64,000 bases of DNA. Origin: Streptomyces filamentosus (GTDB taxonomy: Bacteria > Actinomycetota > Actinomycetes > Streptomycetales > Streptomycetaceae). The translations under genes and the position numbers were made by a program. Location of the stretch: NCBI RefSeq assembly GCF_014654895.1, contig NZ_BNBE01000001.1, positions 3,432,501 through 3,496,500 of the forward strand. The letters run 5' to 3'. This document shows, piece by piece, positions 43,687 through 52,185 of the stretch (the first letter of the stretch is position 1; each line of letters starts with the position of its first letter). The notes beneath the pieces are model-generated. The model ran no database searches, was not told where the DNA came from, and saw nothing but the letters and a program-made list of their open reading frames with translations.

Positions 43687-44933
43687 TGGTCGTTCCTGAT
43701 CTGCTCGACGAGCTGCTTCACCTTCGGCATGTCCCACTTCAGGGAGCCCTGCGGCGCGCTGCCCGCGATCGGCATGTTCATGGACCTGCCGTCGCCGCCG
43801 TTGACGCTCTTCATCGCGAAGAACATCTGGCCCAGGTCCCACAGGGACATGTCCTTGTCGACGATCAGCGTGTCCAGGCCGGCGCCGAGCGTCGGGTACA
43901 GCCGGAACGGGTTGAGGATCGTGCCCGGCGTCGCCGCCTGGTTCGCCAGCGCGGACAGGAACTTCTGCTGGTTCTTGGTCCGCGCCAGGTCCGACTCGGC
44001 GAAGGCGTACCGGGTGCGGACGAAGGCGAGGGCCTGCTCGCCGTTGAGGGTCTGCTCGCCGGCCTGGAAGTTCGCGCCGGAGTTCTTGTCCTTGAAGCCC
44101 TTCTCGATGTTCATCTCGACGCCGCCGAGCGCGTCCACGATGTTCGCGAAGCCGGCGAAGCCGATCTCCGCGTAGTGGTCGATCCGCAGCCCGGTGTTGA
44201 ACTCCACTGTGCGGACCAGCAGTTCGGGCCCGTCCATCGCGTAGGCCGCGTTCAGCTTGGAGCCGCCGCGCGCCGGGTACTGCTTGCCGGACTCGGAGCC
44301 GACGAAGCTCGGGATCGTCACCCAGGAGTCGCGGGGCAGCGAGATCATCGTGTTCCCGCTGGAGCAGGCCGCGAGGATCATCATCGAGTCGGTCCGCTTG
44401 CCCTCCGCGGAACCGGTGTGGAGCTTCTTCTTCTCCTCCGACGTCATGCCCTCGCGGCTGTCCGAGCCGACGATCAGGTACGTCGTGCAGTCGCCCTCGG
44501 ACGGCCGCTCGATGACCTTGGAGAGGTCGACCTCGCCCCGCATCTGCGAGGCCGCCCAGGCGTAGGTGCCGACGCCCCACGCGAGGACGCCGACGACCAG
44601 CACGATCGAGCCGATCTTGATCCGCTTGCGCCAGTCCGGCGCGGGACCGGTGGGGCGGGACCCCGGGCCGGCAGGTCCCCCCGGACCGCCGGAACCGTGA
44701 CCTCCGCCACTCTGCGGGGAGCCGTACACCTGGCCGTTGCTGTACCCGGAGTCGTACCCCGTGGCCTGCGCCTGAGTGAAGTTCGGGTTGTACGCCCGTC
44801 CCTGGTCGTACCCCTGCCCCTGGTTGTACGCCTGCCCCTGGTCGTACCCCTGTTGGTACTCCGGAGACTGCGGTCGTCTCTGCACGTGCCGCATGGGGCG
44901 GGCGCCCTCGGGCTGCTCAGGCCAGTCATTCAT
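43659..44933 (-). CDS. LCP-family protein 1 (wall glycopolymer ligase)
   Basis: A 424-residue type II membrane protein. A cytosolic N-terminus of ~110 residues carries Gly-Tyr-Asp-Gln-Gly repeats (GYDQGQAYNQGQGYDQGRAY). TM at ~107-128, then the LytR-CpsA-Psr domain: LIVGSDSREGM, KRTDSMMIL, SLPRDSWV, KLNAAYAMDG, and ALAFVRTRYAFAESDLARTK. LCP enzymes transfer lipid-linked glycopolymers to peptidoglycan outside the membrane. The RTD and RDS motifs are intact. No LytR_C domain. Starts at the ATG at 44933, divergent from a thioesterase gene. Confidence 0.93.
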   Translation of the reverse strand: MNDWPEQPEGARPMRHVQRRPQSPEYQQGYDQGQAYNQGQGYDQGRAYNPNFTQAQATGYDSGYSNGQVYGSPQSGGGHGSGGPGGPAGPGSRPTGPAPDWRKRIKIGSIVLVVGVLAWGVGTYAWAASQMRGEVDLSKVIERPSEGDCTTYLIVGSDSREGMTSEEKKKLHTGSAEGKRTDSMMILAACSSGNTMISLPRDSWVTIPSFVGSESGKQYPARGGSKLNAAYAMDGPELLVRTVEFNTGLRIDHYAEIGFAGFANIVDALGGVEMNIEKGFKDKNSGANFQAGEQTLNGEQALAFVRTRYAFAESDLARTKNQQKFLSALANQAATPGTILNPFRLYPTLGAGLDTLIVDKDMSLWDLGQMFFAMKSVNGGDGRSMNMPIAGSAPQGSLKWDMPKVKQLVEQIRNDQKVTVESNR

Positions 44934-45052
44934 GCGGACCAGTGTGCCGGTCTCCGCTTTCCGGGCGACAGGCCGGGTGGAAAATAGGACCGGTGCTGTT
45001 GCGAAGCTGATGCAAAGCGGACAGCGCCGATACCCGGCATAAGGTGGAGGAC

Positions 45053-45586
45053 ATGACAGAACAGGTCGACATCCCCGGCAAGCCCACATCGGCCTCCCGC
45101 ACCACCCTGAGCCACATCATGACCAGCCACGACACCAACCTCCTGGGCACGGTGCACGGCGGCGTGATCATGAAGCTGGTCGACGACGCCGCGGGCGCCG
45201 TCGCCGGCCGCCACTCCGGCGGCCCGGCCGTGACCGCCTCCATGGACGAGATGGCCTTCCTGGAGCCCGTCCGCGTCGGCGACCTCCTCCACGTGAAGGC
45301 CCAGGTCAACTGGACCGGCCGCTCCTCCATGGAGGTCGGCGTCCGCGTCATGGCCGAGCGGTGGAACGACACCACCCCCGCCACCCAGGTCGGCTCCGCC
45401 TACCTCGTCTTCGCCGCCGTCGACGCCGACGGCAGGCCCCGCACGGTCCCCCCGGTCCTCCCCGAGACCGAGCAGGACAAGCGGCGCTACCAGGAGGCCC
45501 AGATCCGCCGCACCCACCGGCTCGCCCGCCGCCAGGCCATCAAGGAGCTGCGCGAGCGCAGGATCGCCGAGGGGTACCTCGACTGA
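45053..45586 (+). CDS. Acyl-CoA thioesterase (hot-dog fold)
   Basis: A 177-residue protein starting at the ATG at 45053 after GGTGGAGGAC. One hot-dog domain: NLLGTVHGGVIMKLVDDAAG (the HGG and Asp of this family), DEMAFLEPVRVGDLLHVKA and GSAYLVFAAVD. The C-terminal ~45 residues are a basic helix. It hydrolyses acyl-CoA thioesters, probably medium- to long-chain, in the cytosol. Confidence 0.92.
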   Translation: MTEQVDIPGKPTSASRTTLSHIMTSHDTNLLGTVHGGVIMKLVDDAAGAVAGRHSGGPAVTASMDEMAFLEPVRVGDLLHVKAQVNWTGRSSMEVGVRVMAERWNDTTPATQVGSAYLVFAAVDADGRPRTVPPVLPETEQDKRRYQEAQIRRTHRLARRQAIKELRERRIAEGYLD

Positions 45587-45610
45587 GCCGCCCCCGCCCC
45601 TCCCGGCGGG

Positions 45611-47113
45611 TCACGGACACACCACCTGGTCCCCGGTGACCGCCTCGAACGGCCCCCGGGCCGGTGCCGCCTCCGCCCGCACCGCCGTCACTCCCCGGTA
45701 GCCCGTGCCCGCGACCACCCGCAGCGTCCCGCCCCGCCCCGGCACCGCCTTCAGCTCCGCCCCCGGCAGGGCGGCCGCCAGCGACTTCGCGGACCGGTCC
45801 CACCGGGGGTCGTACTCGATCACCGTCCGCTCCCGCACGGGCCCCGTCCCCGTCACCGGCGCCCGCGTCGTGTCGAAGCCCGTCCCCCGCAGCGCGTCGT
45901 CCACCTTCCGTCCGAGCCCGTCGATCCGGGTCCCGTTGTGGACCTGCACCCGGATCGTCCGCGGCGCGACGTCCACCACGACGGCCTTCGGCCCCCGCGC
46001 GGCGGGCTCCGGGGGCGCGGCCAGCGGCCTGTCCTCCCGCACCGCGGCGAACAGCCGCTGCGCCTTCGCCGCGTCCCACTTCACCGTCGACCCGATGCCC
46101 TTCACCGGGAAGTCCATGGTCCCGATCGGCACGGACACGAACTCCGAGGACGCCGGGGTGAACCCCCGCATGGCCTTGGCCAGCGCGAGGAGCTGGTCCG
46201 TGCCGAAGTCCTCGTCGGCCCGCACCGACCCGAGCAGGGTCGTCGCCACCTCCCGGAACCGCACCGGGTTGAACAGCACCCCGCCGCCGGTCAGCCGGTC
46301 TACCAGCGCCGCCAGGAACTTCTGCTGCCGCTGCATCCGCCCGATGTCCGCGGCCCCGTCGATGTGCCGGGAGCGCACGTACTGGAGCGCCTGCCCGCCG
46401 TCCAGCTCGTGCGTGCCCGCCGCCAGGTCGAGCCCCGTGTACGCGTCCTTGACCGGCCTCGTCGTACAGATCTGCACCCCGCCGACCGCGTCCACGGTCC
46501 GCATGAAGCTGGTGAAGTCGACCTCCAGATAGTGGTCGATCTTGACCCGGGTCATCGCCTCCACCGTCCGCACGGTCAGCGCCGGGCCGCCCTCCGCGTA
46601 GGCGGCGTTCAGCTTCACCGGGTGCGCCCGGTGCTTCTCGCCGCTGTTCTGGTCGGTGTGCTCGGGCAGCTCGGCGTACGAGTCGCGGGGCAGCGAGACG
46701 ACGCTCGCCCGCTCCCGGTCCTCCGAGATGTGCACGAGGAGCACGGTGTCCGTGCAGTGGCAGGGCGCCCCGCCGAGCCGGTACTTCCGCTTCTCCTCGG
46801 GCGTGATCCTGTCCCGCCCGTCGGTGCCGACGACCAGCACGTTCATCCCGGTCCCCGCCCGGGGGCGGTTCTTCATGTCCTTGAAGGGGTCCACCCGCGT
46901 GATCCCGGTGTCCAGACCGGTCACCACCGCGTGCCCGATCCCGCCCGCCGCGAGCACCACCACGGACAGCGCCGTCGCCACCCGCATCCCCCAGCGGGGC
47001 CGCCGCCGGGCCCGCCGCACCGGGACCGGGCCGCCGCCGCGCCGGGGCAGGGGCGAGCGGGCGCCGCCACCGGCTCCACGGGGCGGACGGGGGGTGCGGG
47101 GCGGCGTGGGCAC
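45611..47113 (-). CDS. LCP-family protein 2 with LytR_C domain and altered RSDT motif
   Basis: A 500-residue type II membrane protein from the GTG at 47113 (GGAGGTG, 8 bases spacing). Short Arg/Pro-rich cytosolic N-terminus, TM at ~45-65, LCP domain: VVGTDGRDRI, GGAPCHCTDTVLLVHI, SLPRDSYAEL, KLNAAYAEGGP. The Arg that usually precedes Ser/Thr-Asp-Thr is a Cys here (CHCTDT). A LytR_C domain follows (VQVHNGTRIDGLGRKVDDAL). It points toward a glycosyltransferase gene 127 bp away on the other strand. Activity is likely but the Cys-rich change is odd. Confidence 0.9.
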   Translation of the reverse strand: MPTPPRTPRPPRGAGGGARSPLPRRGGGPVPVRRARRRPRWGMRVATALSVVVLAAGGIGHAVVTGLDTGITRVDPFKDMKNRPRAGTGMNVLVVGTDGRDRITPEEKRKYRLGGAPCHCTDTVLLVHISEDRERASVVSLPRDSYAELPEHTDQNSGEKHRAHPVKLNAAYAEGGPALTVRTVEAMTRVKIDHYLEVDFTSFMRTVDAVGGVQICTTRPVKDAYTGLDLAAGTHELDGGQALQYVRSRHIDGAADIGRMQRQQKFLAALVDRLTGGGVLFNPVRFREVATTLLGSVRADEDFGTDQLLALAKAMRGFTPASSEFVSVPIGTMDFPVKGIGSTVKWDAAKAQRLFAAVREDRPLAAPPEPAARGPKAVVVDVAPRTIRVQVHNGTRIDGLGRKVDDALRGTGFDTTRAPVTGTGPVRERTVIEYDPRWDRSAKSLAAALPGAELKAVPGRGGTLRVVAGTGYRGVTAVRAEAAPARGPFEAVTGDQVVCP

Positions 47114-47240
47114 GGACGGACACCTCCGCGGGTGCGACAGGGGGACCGTGAGCACGGTAGGCCCATACGATCAGTCGGCAGGCCGACCGGCCCCGGCGGC
47201 ACGCGTCGGTGTCACCCGTTCGCGGTAACGTGGCCCGTTG

Positions 47241-48251
47241 ATGAACGCCACGCCCCCCGTATCCGTGATCATGCCGGTTCTCGACGAGGAGCGGCATCTG
47301 CGCAGCGCCGTCCGCCACATCCTGGAGCAGGAGTACGACGGCGAGATGGAGGTGGTCATCGCGCTCGGCCCGTCCCGGGACCGCACCGACGAGATCGCCG
47401 CGGAGCTCGTACGGGAGGACCCCCGGGTCCGCACCGTGCCCAACCCCACCGGCCGCACCCCCGCCGCGCTCAACGCCGCCGTCAAGGCCTCCCGGCACCC
47501 GGTCGTCGTCCGCGTCGACGGCCACGGCATGCTCTCCCCGGACTACGTCGCCACCGCCGTCCGCCTCCTGGAGGAGACCGGTGCGCAGAACGTCGGCGGC
47601 GTCATGCACGCCGAGGGCGAGAACGCCTGGGAGGAAGCGGTCGCCGCCGCCATGACCTCGAAGATCGGCGTCGGCAATGCCGCCTTCCACACCGGCGGCG
47701 CGGCGGGCCCCGCCGACACCGTCTACCTCGGCGTCTTCCGCCGCGAGGCCCTCGAACAACAGGGCGGCTACAACGTCGAGTTCGTCCGCGCCCAGGACTG
47801 GGAGCTCAACTTCCGCATACGCCGGGCCGGCGGCCTCATATGGTTCTCGCCCGACCTGCGCGTCCGCTACCGCCCCCGCCCGACGGTCCGGGCCCTCGCC
47901 AAGCAGTACAAGGACTACGGCCGCTGGCGCCGCGTCGTGGGCCGCTACCACCCCGGCTCCCTCGGCCTCCGCTACCTCGCCCCGCCGGCCGCCCTCTGCG
48001 CCCTCGCCGCGGGCACCCTCGTCGGTGTCGCCCTCACCCCCCTCGGCCTCATGGTCCCCGCCGGCTACCTCGCCGCGATCACCGCCGGCTCCCTCCCCGC
48101 CGGCCGGGGCCTGTCCCCGAAGGCCCGCGCCCGCATCCCCCTGGCCCTCGCCACCATGCACCTGTCCTGGGGCTTCGGCTTCCTCACCAGCCCCCGCTCC
48201 CTCGCCCGCAAGGTCATCGCGAGCCGCCGCCCGGAGCCCGCGCGGGGCTGA
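47241..48251 (+). CDS. Family 2 glycosyltransferase, membrane-anchored
   Basis: A 336-residue protein from the ATG at 47241 (a TTG directly precedes it). GT-A domain: VSVIMPVLDEERHLRSAVRH, the metal motif in RVDGHGMLS (DxG/DxD position), acceptor-side RAQDWELNFRIRRAGG. Two TM helices near the C-terminus (YLAPPAALCALAAGTLVGVAL; LMVPAGYLAAITAGSLPAG). It is EpsH/ExoO-like, acting at the inner face of the membrane. It ends at a bidirectional terminator next to the LCP 3 gene. Confidence 0.9.
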   Translation: MNATPPVSVIMPVLDEERHLRSAVRHILEQEYDGEMEVVIALGPSRDRTDEIAAELVREDPRVRTVPNPTGRTPAALNAAVKASRHPVVVRVDGHGMLSPDYVATAVRLLEETGAQNVGGVMHAEGENAWEEAVAAAMTSKIGVGNAAFHTGGAAGPADTVYLGVFRREALEQQGGYNVEFVRAQDWELNFRIRRAGGLIWFSPDLRVRYRPRPTVRALAKQYKDYGRWRRVVGRYHPGSLGLRYLAPPAALCALAAGTLVGVALTPLGLMVPAGYLAAITAGSLPAGRGLSPKARARIPLALATMHLSWGFGFLTSPRSLARKVIASRRPEPARG

Positions 48252-48262
48252 CGCCCGGACGG

Positions 48263-48297
48263 CGACGGCCGGGCCCCGCCGCGGGGCCCGGCCGTCG
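48263..48297. terminator. Bidirectional terminator, 16-bp perfect stem
   Basis: CGACGGCCGGGCCCCG and its exact complement with a 3-base loop, between the convergent glycosyltransferase and LCP 3 genes. Confidence 0.9.
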
Positions 48298-48317
48298 TGC
48301 GCGCGAAGGGGAGCGGA

Positions 48318-50090
48318 TCAGCTCTTGCTCTTCCCGTCCCACTGGTAGACCGAGTAGACGTCCATGCAGTCCACCTTGTCGTCGGCGTTCTCGGGCAGGT
48401 CGCCGGCCTCGTGCGTCGGCCTCTTGTACGTGTCGCCCTCGCGCCAGTCGGCGCCCACGACCAGGGTGATCCCCTGGATCGAGGAGTCCGCGCGGACCGT
48501 GGAGAGCGGCAGCCCGAGGGCCTTCGCCACCGACTCGGCGTCCGCCCGGCCCTGGTCGCCCTGGGCCTTCGGGTAGCCGACGACCGTGCCCTTGCTGGGC
48601 TTGCCCTCCTGGGCGGAGGCGGCCTGGGCGAAGCCCTTGCCCTGGAGGGCGGTGGCGATCTTCTTGGCCCGCCCCTCGACCGCCGGCTCGTCCTCGCCGT
48701 CGGTGCCGTTGACGACGGTGACGGGCAGGGTGCCCGGGGCCGCCGCGGTCTTCTTCGGCTTCGCCGAGGCCGACGCCCTGGGCTTTGCCGGGGCCTTGTC
48801 GCCGTTCTTGTCGAGGGCGACGTCGTCCCGGAGCATGGACCAGATCTTGTCGGCGGACGACTCCACCGGCTGGAGCCACGCGTCCGGGTTCTGCGCGTAC
48901 GGCGCGGTCGGGATGGTCACCGTCGTCAGGCGGTCCAGCTTGACGTTCTTCAGCTGCATCCCCAGCTCGAACAGCTTGGCCACGGTGCTGATCTCGTCGG
49001 AGACCTTGATCGACGTGGTGGCCGTCTCGGCCAGGCCCGTCAGCCGGCCGGTGTCGGACCAGGCGTTCTGCTCCTGGAGCCGCTTCATCATGCCGTTGAG
49101 GTACATGTGCTGGGCCTTGGCGCGGTTCTGGTCGCTGCCGAAGGCGTGCCGGGTGCGCAGCCACTGGAGCGCCTGCACGCCCTTGACGTCGTGGGTGCCC
49201 TTGGGGAGCTGGAGGCCGGAACCGCCCCGCTGCTGCGTGGTCGACCTGTCCCAGACGCCGGTCTTCACGCAGACGGGGACGCCGCCGACCTCGTCGGCCA
49301 TCGCCACCACGCCCGCGAAGTCGATCATCATCCAGTGGTCGATGTAGGTCCCGGTGAGCTTCTCCCAGGTGGTCAGGGTGCAGCCGGGACCGCCGCGCGT
49401 GAGCGTCTCGTTGATCGGCCGGTTGTTCGTGCCCGGGTACTCCTTGCCGTCCTCGCCCTTGCAGTCGGGTATCTCGACGACGGTGTCCCGCGGTATGGAG
49501 ATCAGCGAGGCGTTCTGCCGGTCGGCGGAGACGTGCAGCAGCATCTGCACGTCGGCCAGCGGCGGACGGTCCTTGTCCTTGCGGCTGCCGCCCAGCGCGA
49601 TGTTCTTCTCGTCCGCCCGGCTGTCGGAGCCGATCAGCAGGATGTTCAGCGGGGTGTCGCCCAGCGCGTTCGGCGGGGCCTTCTTCACCCCGCTGTCGCC
49701 GCCGGCCCGGCCGCCGCTCTGGATGTTGCTGTTGAGGTGCTCGTAGTACGCGTATCCCGCGCCGGCCGTGCCGAGCACCAGCACCGCCACGCCGATCGCC
49801 GACCAGCGCAGCACCTTCCGCTTGCCGGCCTTCTTGGCCTGCCGGCGCGCGGCGGCGCGGCCGCCCGCGGTGTTCGCGGCGGCCGTGTCCGTGCCGTCGT
49901 CGTCGGATCCGCCGCCGGCCCCCCGCCGGCGGGCGGCGCGGCCGCCCGGCGCCGGCACGGAGGCCGCTTCGGCCTCTCCTCCGGCTCCGGTCGCCTCGCC
50001 CGCGCCGTGCAGCTCGTCGTCCCAGCCCCGGTCTCGGGCGTGCGGAACGCTCGGCTGCGTCCCCTCCCGTCGCACGCTGTTCTGTCCCAC
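48318..50090 (-). CDS. LCP-family protein 3 with LytR_C domain
   Basis: A 590-residue protein from the GTG at 50090, preceded by AGGGGACC (an ATG at 50105 has no ribosome-binding site). About 95 cytosolic residues, TM ~100-120, LCP domain (LLIGSDSRADEKN, PPLADVQMLLHVS, SIPRDTVVEIPDC, RTRHAFGSDQNRAKAQ), a Lys/Ala/Pro linker and LytR_C (VTVVNGTDGEDEPAVEGRA). The Arg of RSDT is Leu-Ala here. It lies 49 bp downstream of LCP 4 on the same strand, so the pair is likely co-transcribed. Confidence 0.92.
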   Translation of the reverse strand: MGQNSVRREGTQPSVPHARDRGWDDELHGAGEATGAGGEAEAASVPAPGGRAARRRGAGGGSDDDGTDTAAANTAGGRAAARRQAKKAGKRKVLRWSAIGVAVLVLGTAGAGYAYYEHLNSNIQSGGRAGGDSGVKKAPPNALGDTPLNILLIGSDSRADEKNIALGGSRKDKDRPPLADVQMLLHVSADRQNASLISIPRDTVVEIPDCKGEDGKEYPGTNNRPINETLTRGGPGCTLTTWEKLTGTYIDHWMMIDFAGVVAMADEVGGVPVCVKTGVWDRSTTQQRGGSGLQLPKGTHDVKGVQALQWLRTRHAFGSDQNRAKAQHMYLNGMMKRLQEQNAWSDTGRLTGLAETATTSIKVSDEISTVAKLFELGMQLKNVKLDRLTTVTIPTAPYAQNPDAWLQPVESSADKIWSMLRDDVALDKNGDKAPAKPRASASAKPKKTAAAPGTLPVTVVNGTDGEDEPAVEGRAKKIATALQGKGFAQAASAQEGKPSKGTVVGYPKAQGDQGRADAESVAKALGLPLSTVRADSSIQGITLVVGADWREGDTYKRPTHEAGDLPENADDKVDCMDVYSVYQWDGKSKS

Positions 50091-50139
50091 CCCAGGTCCC
50101 CTCATCGTCAAGGGCGCGCCGGAACCCGCTGTTCTCGGG

Positions 50140-51939
50140 TCACTGGGCGCACACCTTCTTGTCCGCTTCTACCTGACCGACGTCCGGCGCCTTCGTCGGA
50201 GCGGTCATGGGCACCCCCGCGCCCTTGAAATCGGCGCCGAGGACGAGCGTCATGGGCTCGCGCTCCCCGGCGTCCGTGGTGCCCTGCTTGAGGGCGGTGG
50301 CCTGCAGACCCATCATCGCGGCGAGCGCGCGGGCCTGGTCGGCCTGGTTCGGTGCGTAGGAGAGCGTGGTCTTCGCCGCCTTCTCGGGGGCGTTGCTCTT
50401 GTTGGTCGAGCGAAGCACGCCCTCTTCGTTCTGGAGCCAGTTGATGGTCGCCTGGGCCGCGCCCTGGATGCCGCTGCCGTTGTAGACGTCGACGCGGACC
50501 TCGGAGGCCGGTGCCTTCGGGCCCTGGAGGAGCTTCGCCTGCGCCTGGCTCTTGGCCTTCTTGGCGTCGGCCTCCTTCTTCTTGACCTCGGTGAAGGAGA
50601 CGTCCTGCTCGATCATGCTGAAGACCTGGGGGGCCTTCACGGAGTCGAGGACGACGGTGGCGCGCTTGGTCGGCGGCTCGTCGGGGTTGTCGACCACCGG
50701 CACGGTCAGGAAGGTGATGTTCTTGAGGTCCACCTTGGCGAGCTCCTTCGCCAGGGCGGTGAGCTTCATCGCGTCGCCGATGCCCTTGTCGACGGTGAGC
50801 GACTCGGTCGCGGCGTTGGCCACGTCGAGCAGCTTCGTCGGGCTGTCGAGGGTCTCCTCCTTGAGCTGGCGGATCATCGAGGCGACGAACTGCTGCTGCT
50901 GCTTGATGCGGTCGAGGTCGCTCTCGTTGCCGAGGCCGTGCCGGTTCCGCAGGAAGGCGAGGGCCTGCTCGCCCTGGACGCGGTGCTCGCCGGCGGGGAG
51001 GTTGAGCTTCGAGTAGGTCTTGTCGTTGATCGGCTTGGCGAGGCAGACCTTGACGCCGCCGACGGCCGTGGACAGCTTCTTGACGGCGTTGAAGTCGACC
51101 ATCATGAAGTGGTTGATCGGCAGCCCGGACATCTGGGTGACGGTCCGCATGGTGCAGCCGGGGTCGCGGCCCTCGACGCCGAAGGACTGGTTGAACTTGA
51201 CCTTGCCGACCGAGGCGGGGATCACCTTGGTGGTGTCGCCGACCTTGGTCGGGCACTCCGGGATCTCGATCTTGAGGTCGCGGGGGATGCTCATGGCCGT
51301 CGCGTTGGTGCGGTCCTCGGCGATGTGGATGAGGAACGTCGTGTCGGCGTGGCCGGTGACGTTGTCCTTGTTGCCGTAGCTCTCGTTGCCCTCGCCGGTG
51401 CGGACGTCGTTGCCGATGATCAGGATGTTGAGCGGCCCCTTGATCGACGCCGGCTTGGCGGCGGTGCCGACGTCCACGACGCCGAGGTTGCCGTTGAGCT
51501 TGCTGTAGATCGCGTACGCGCCGACCGCGCCGCCCACGAGGACGAAGGCCATCGTGCCGCCGGTCCACAGCAGGACCTTCTTCTTGCGGCTCGCGCCCTG
51601 CTTGCGCTTGCGGCGGCTCTGCGCGGGCACGCGCCGGCCGGAGCCCGGGACCGGGTCCGCGGTGTCGGGTTCGGCCGGGCGCCGGCGCTGGCCGGGGACC
51701 GGAGCTTCGGCGGGAGTGGTTCGACGGCCGCCGGAGCGGGTACCGGAACCGGTGATACCGGAATCGGGTCCGCCGGAAGGAGTTCTGTCGGTGCGGGACG
51801 GCTGCGGTGCCTGCGAGGGCTGCGGCGACTGCCCAGCGGAGTGGTCCAGTCGCAGTTCGTAGTTGCCGGTCTGCGGGTTGAGCACCCACTGGTCGGCGGG
51901 GTCGATCTCGTCCGCCCGTCCACGGCTGTGCGCGTCCAC
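50140..51939 (-). CDS. LCP-family protein 4 with LytR_C domain
   Basis: A 599-residue protein starting at GTG with GGAGGA upstream. N-terminal ~135 residues are cytosolic, Pro/Ser/Arg-rich, opening with the tag DPADQWVLNPQTGNYELRL. TM ~143-165, LCP domain (ILIIGNDVRTGEGNESYGNK, GHADTTFLIHI, SIPRDLKIEIPEC, FLRNRHGLGNESDLDRIKQQ), LytR_C domain (VDVYNGSGIQGAAQATINWL). GHADT replaces RSDT. A 15-bp palindrome lies 173 bp upstream. It leads LCP 3. Confidence 0.93.
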   Translation of the reverse strand: MDAHSRGRADEIDPADQWVLNPQTGNYELRLDHSAGQSPQPSQAPQPSRTDRTPSGGPDSGITGSGTRSGGRRTTPAEAPVPGQRRRPAEPDTADPVPGSGRRVPAQSRRKRKQGASRKKKVLLWTGGTMAFVLVGGAVGAYAIYSKLNGNLGVVDVGTAAKPASIKGPLNILIIGNDVRTGEGNESYGNKDNVTGHADTTFLIHIAEDRTNATAMSIPRDLKIEIPECPTKVGDTTKVIPASVGKVKFNQSFGVEGRDPGCTMRTVTQMSGLPINHFMMVDFNAVKKLSTAVGGVKVCLAKPINDKTYSKLNLPAGEHRVQGEQALAFLRNRHGLGNESDLDRIKQQQQFVASMIRQLKEETLDSPTKLLDVANAATESLTVDKGIGDAMKLTALAKELAKVDLKNITFLTVPVVDNPDEPPTKRATVVLDSVKAPQVFSMIEQDVSFTEVKKKEADAKKAKSQAQAKLLQGPKAPASEVRVDVYNGSGIQGAAQATINWLQNEEGVLRSTNKSNAPEKAAKTTLSYAPNQADQARALAAMMGLQATALKQGTTDAGEREPMTLVLGADFKGAGVPMTAPTKAPDVGQVEADKKVCAQ

Positions 51940-52111
51940 GGTTCCTGTCCTCCGTCGGTGCCACGCGGGGCGCCTCCCCCTGTGGGCGCCGCTCGGTCGT
52001 TCGATCCTGATTGAGTGCGACCACGCGGTCGGGGTGCACCGGATCGCGTCACACTATCCGCCCAGTTCAGCGCGGGGCGACGCCAGTGACAAATTCCACG
52101 CCCCTTACAAC

Positions 52112-52126
52112 TGGGCAATTTGCCCA
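52112..52126. promoter_or_regulatory. Perfect 15-bp palindrome upstream of LCP 4
   Basis: TGGGCAA-T-TTGCCCA in AT-rich DNA between LCP 5 (stop at 52186) and LCP 4 (start 51939). The location suggests an operator for the LCP 4-LCP 3 unit; the regulator is unknown. Confidence 0.5.
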
Positions 52127-52185
52127 AACCACAACCCTTGCCGCCTCCCCCTTGGGACCCCCTTTACCCGCGGGCCTCCTGGCCC

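Noticed and set aside
45540..48161. 873-codon open frame crossing an LCP gene and a glycosyltransferase
   Set aside because: It runs over two proven genes in shifted frame and reads as low-complexity Gly/Arg/Ala.
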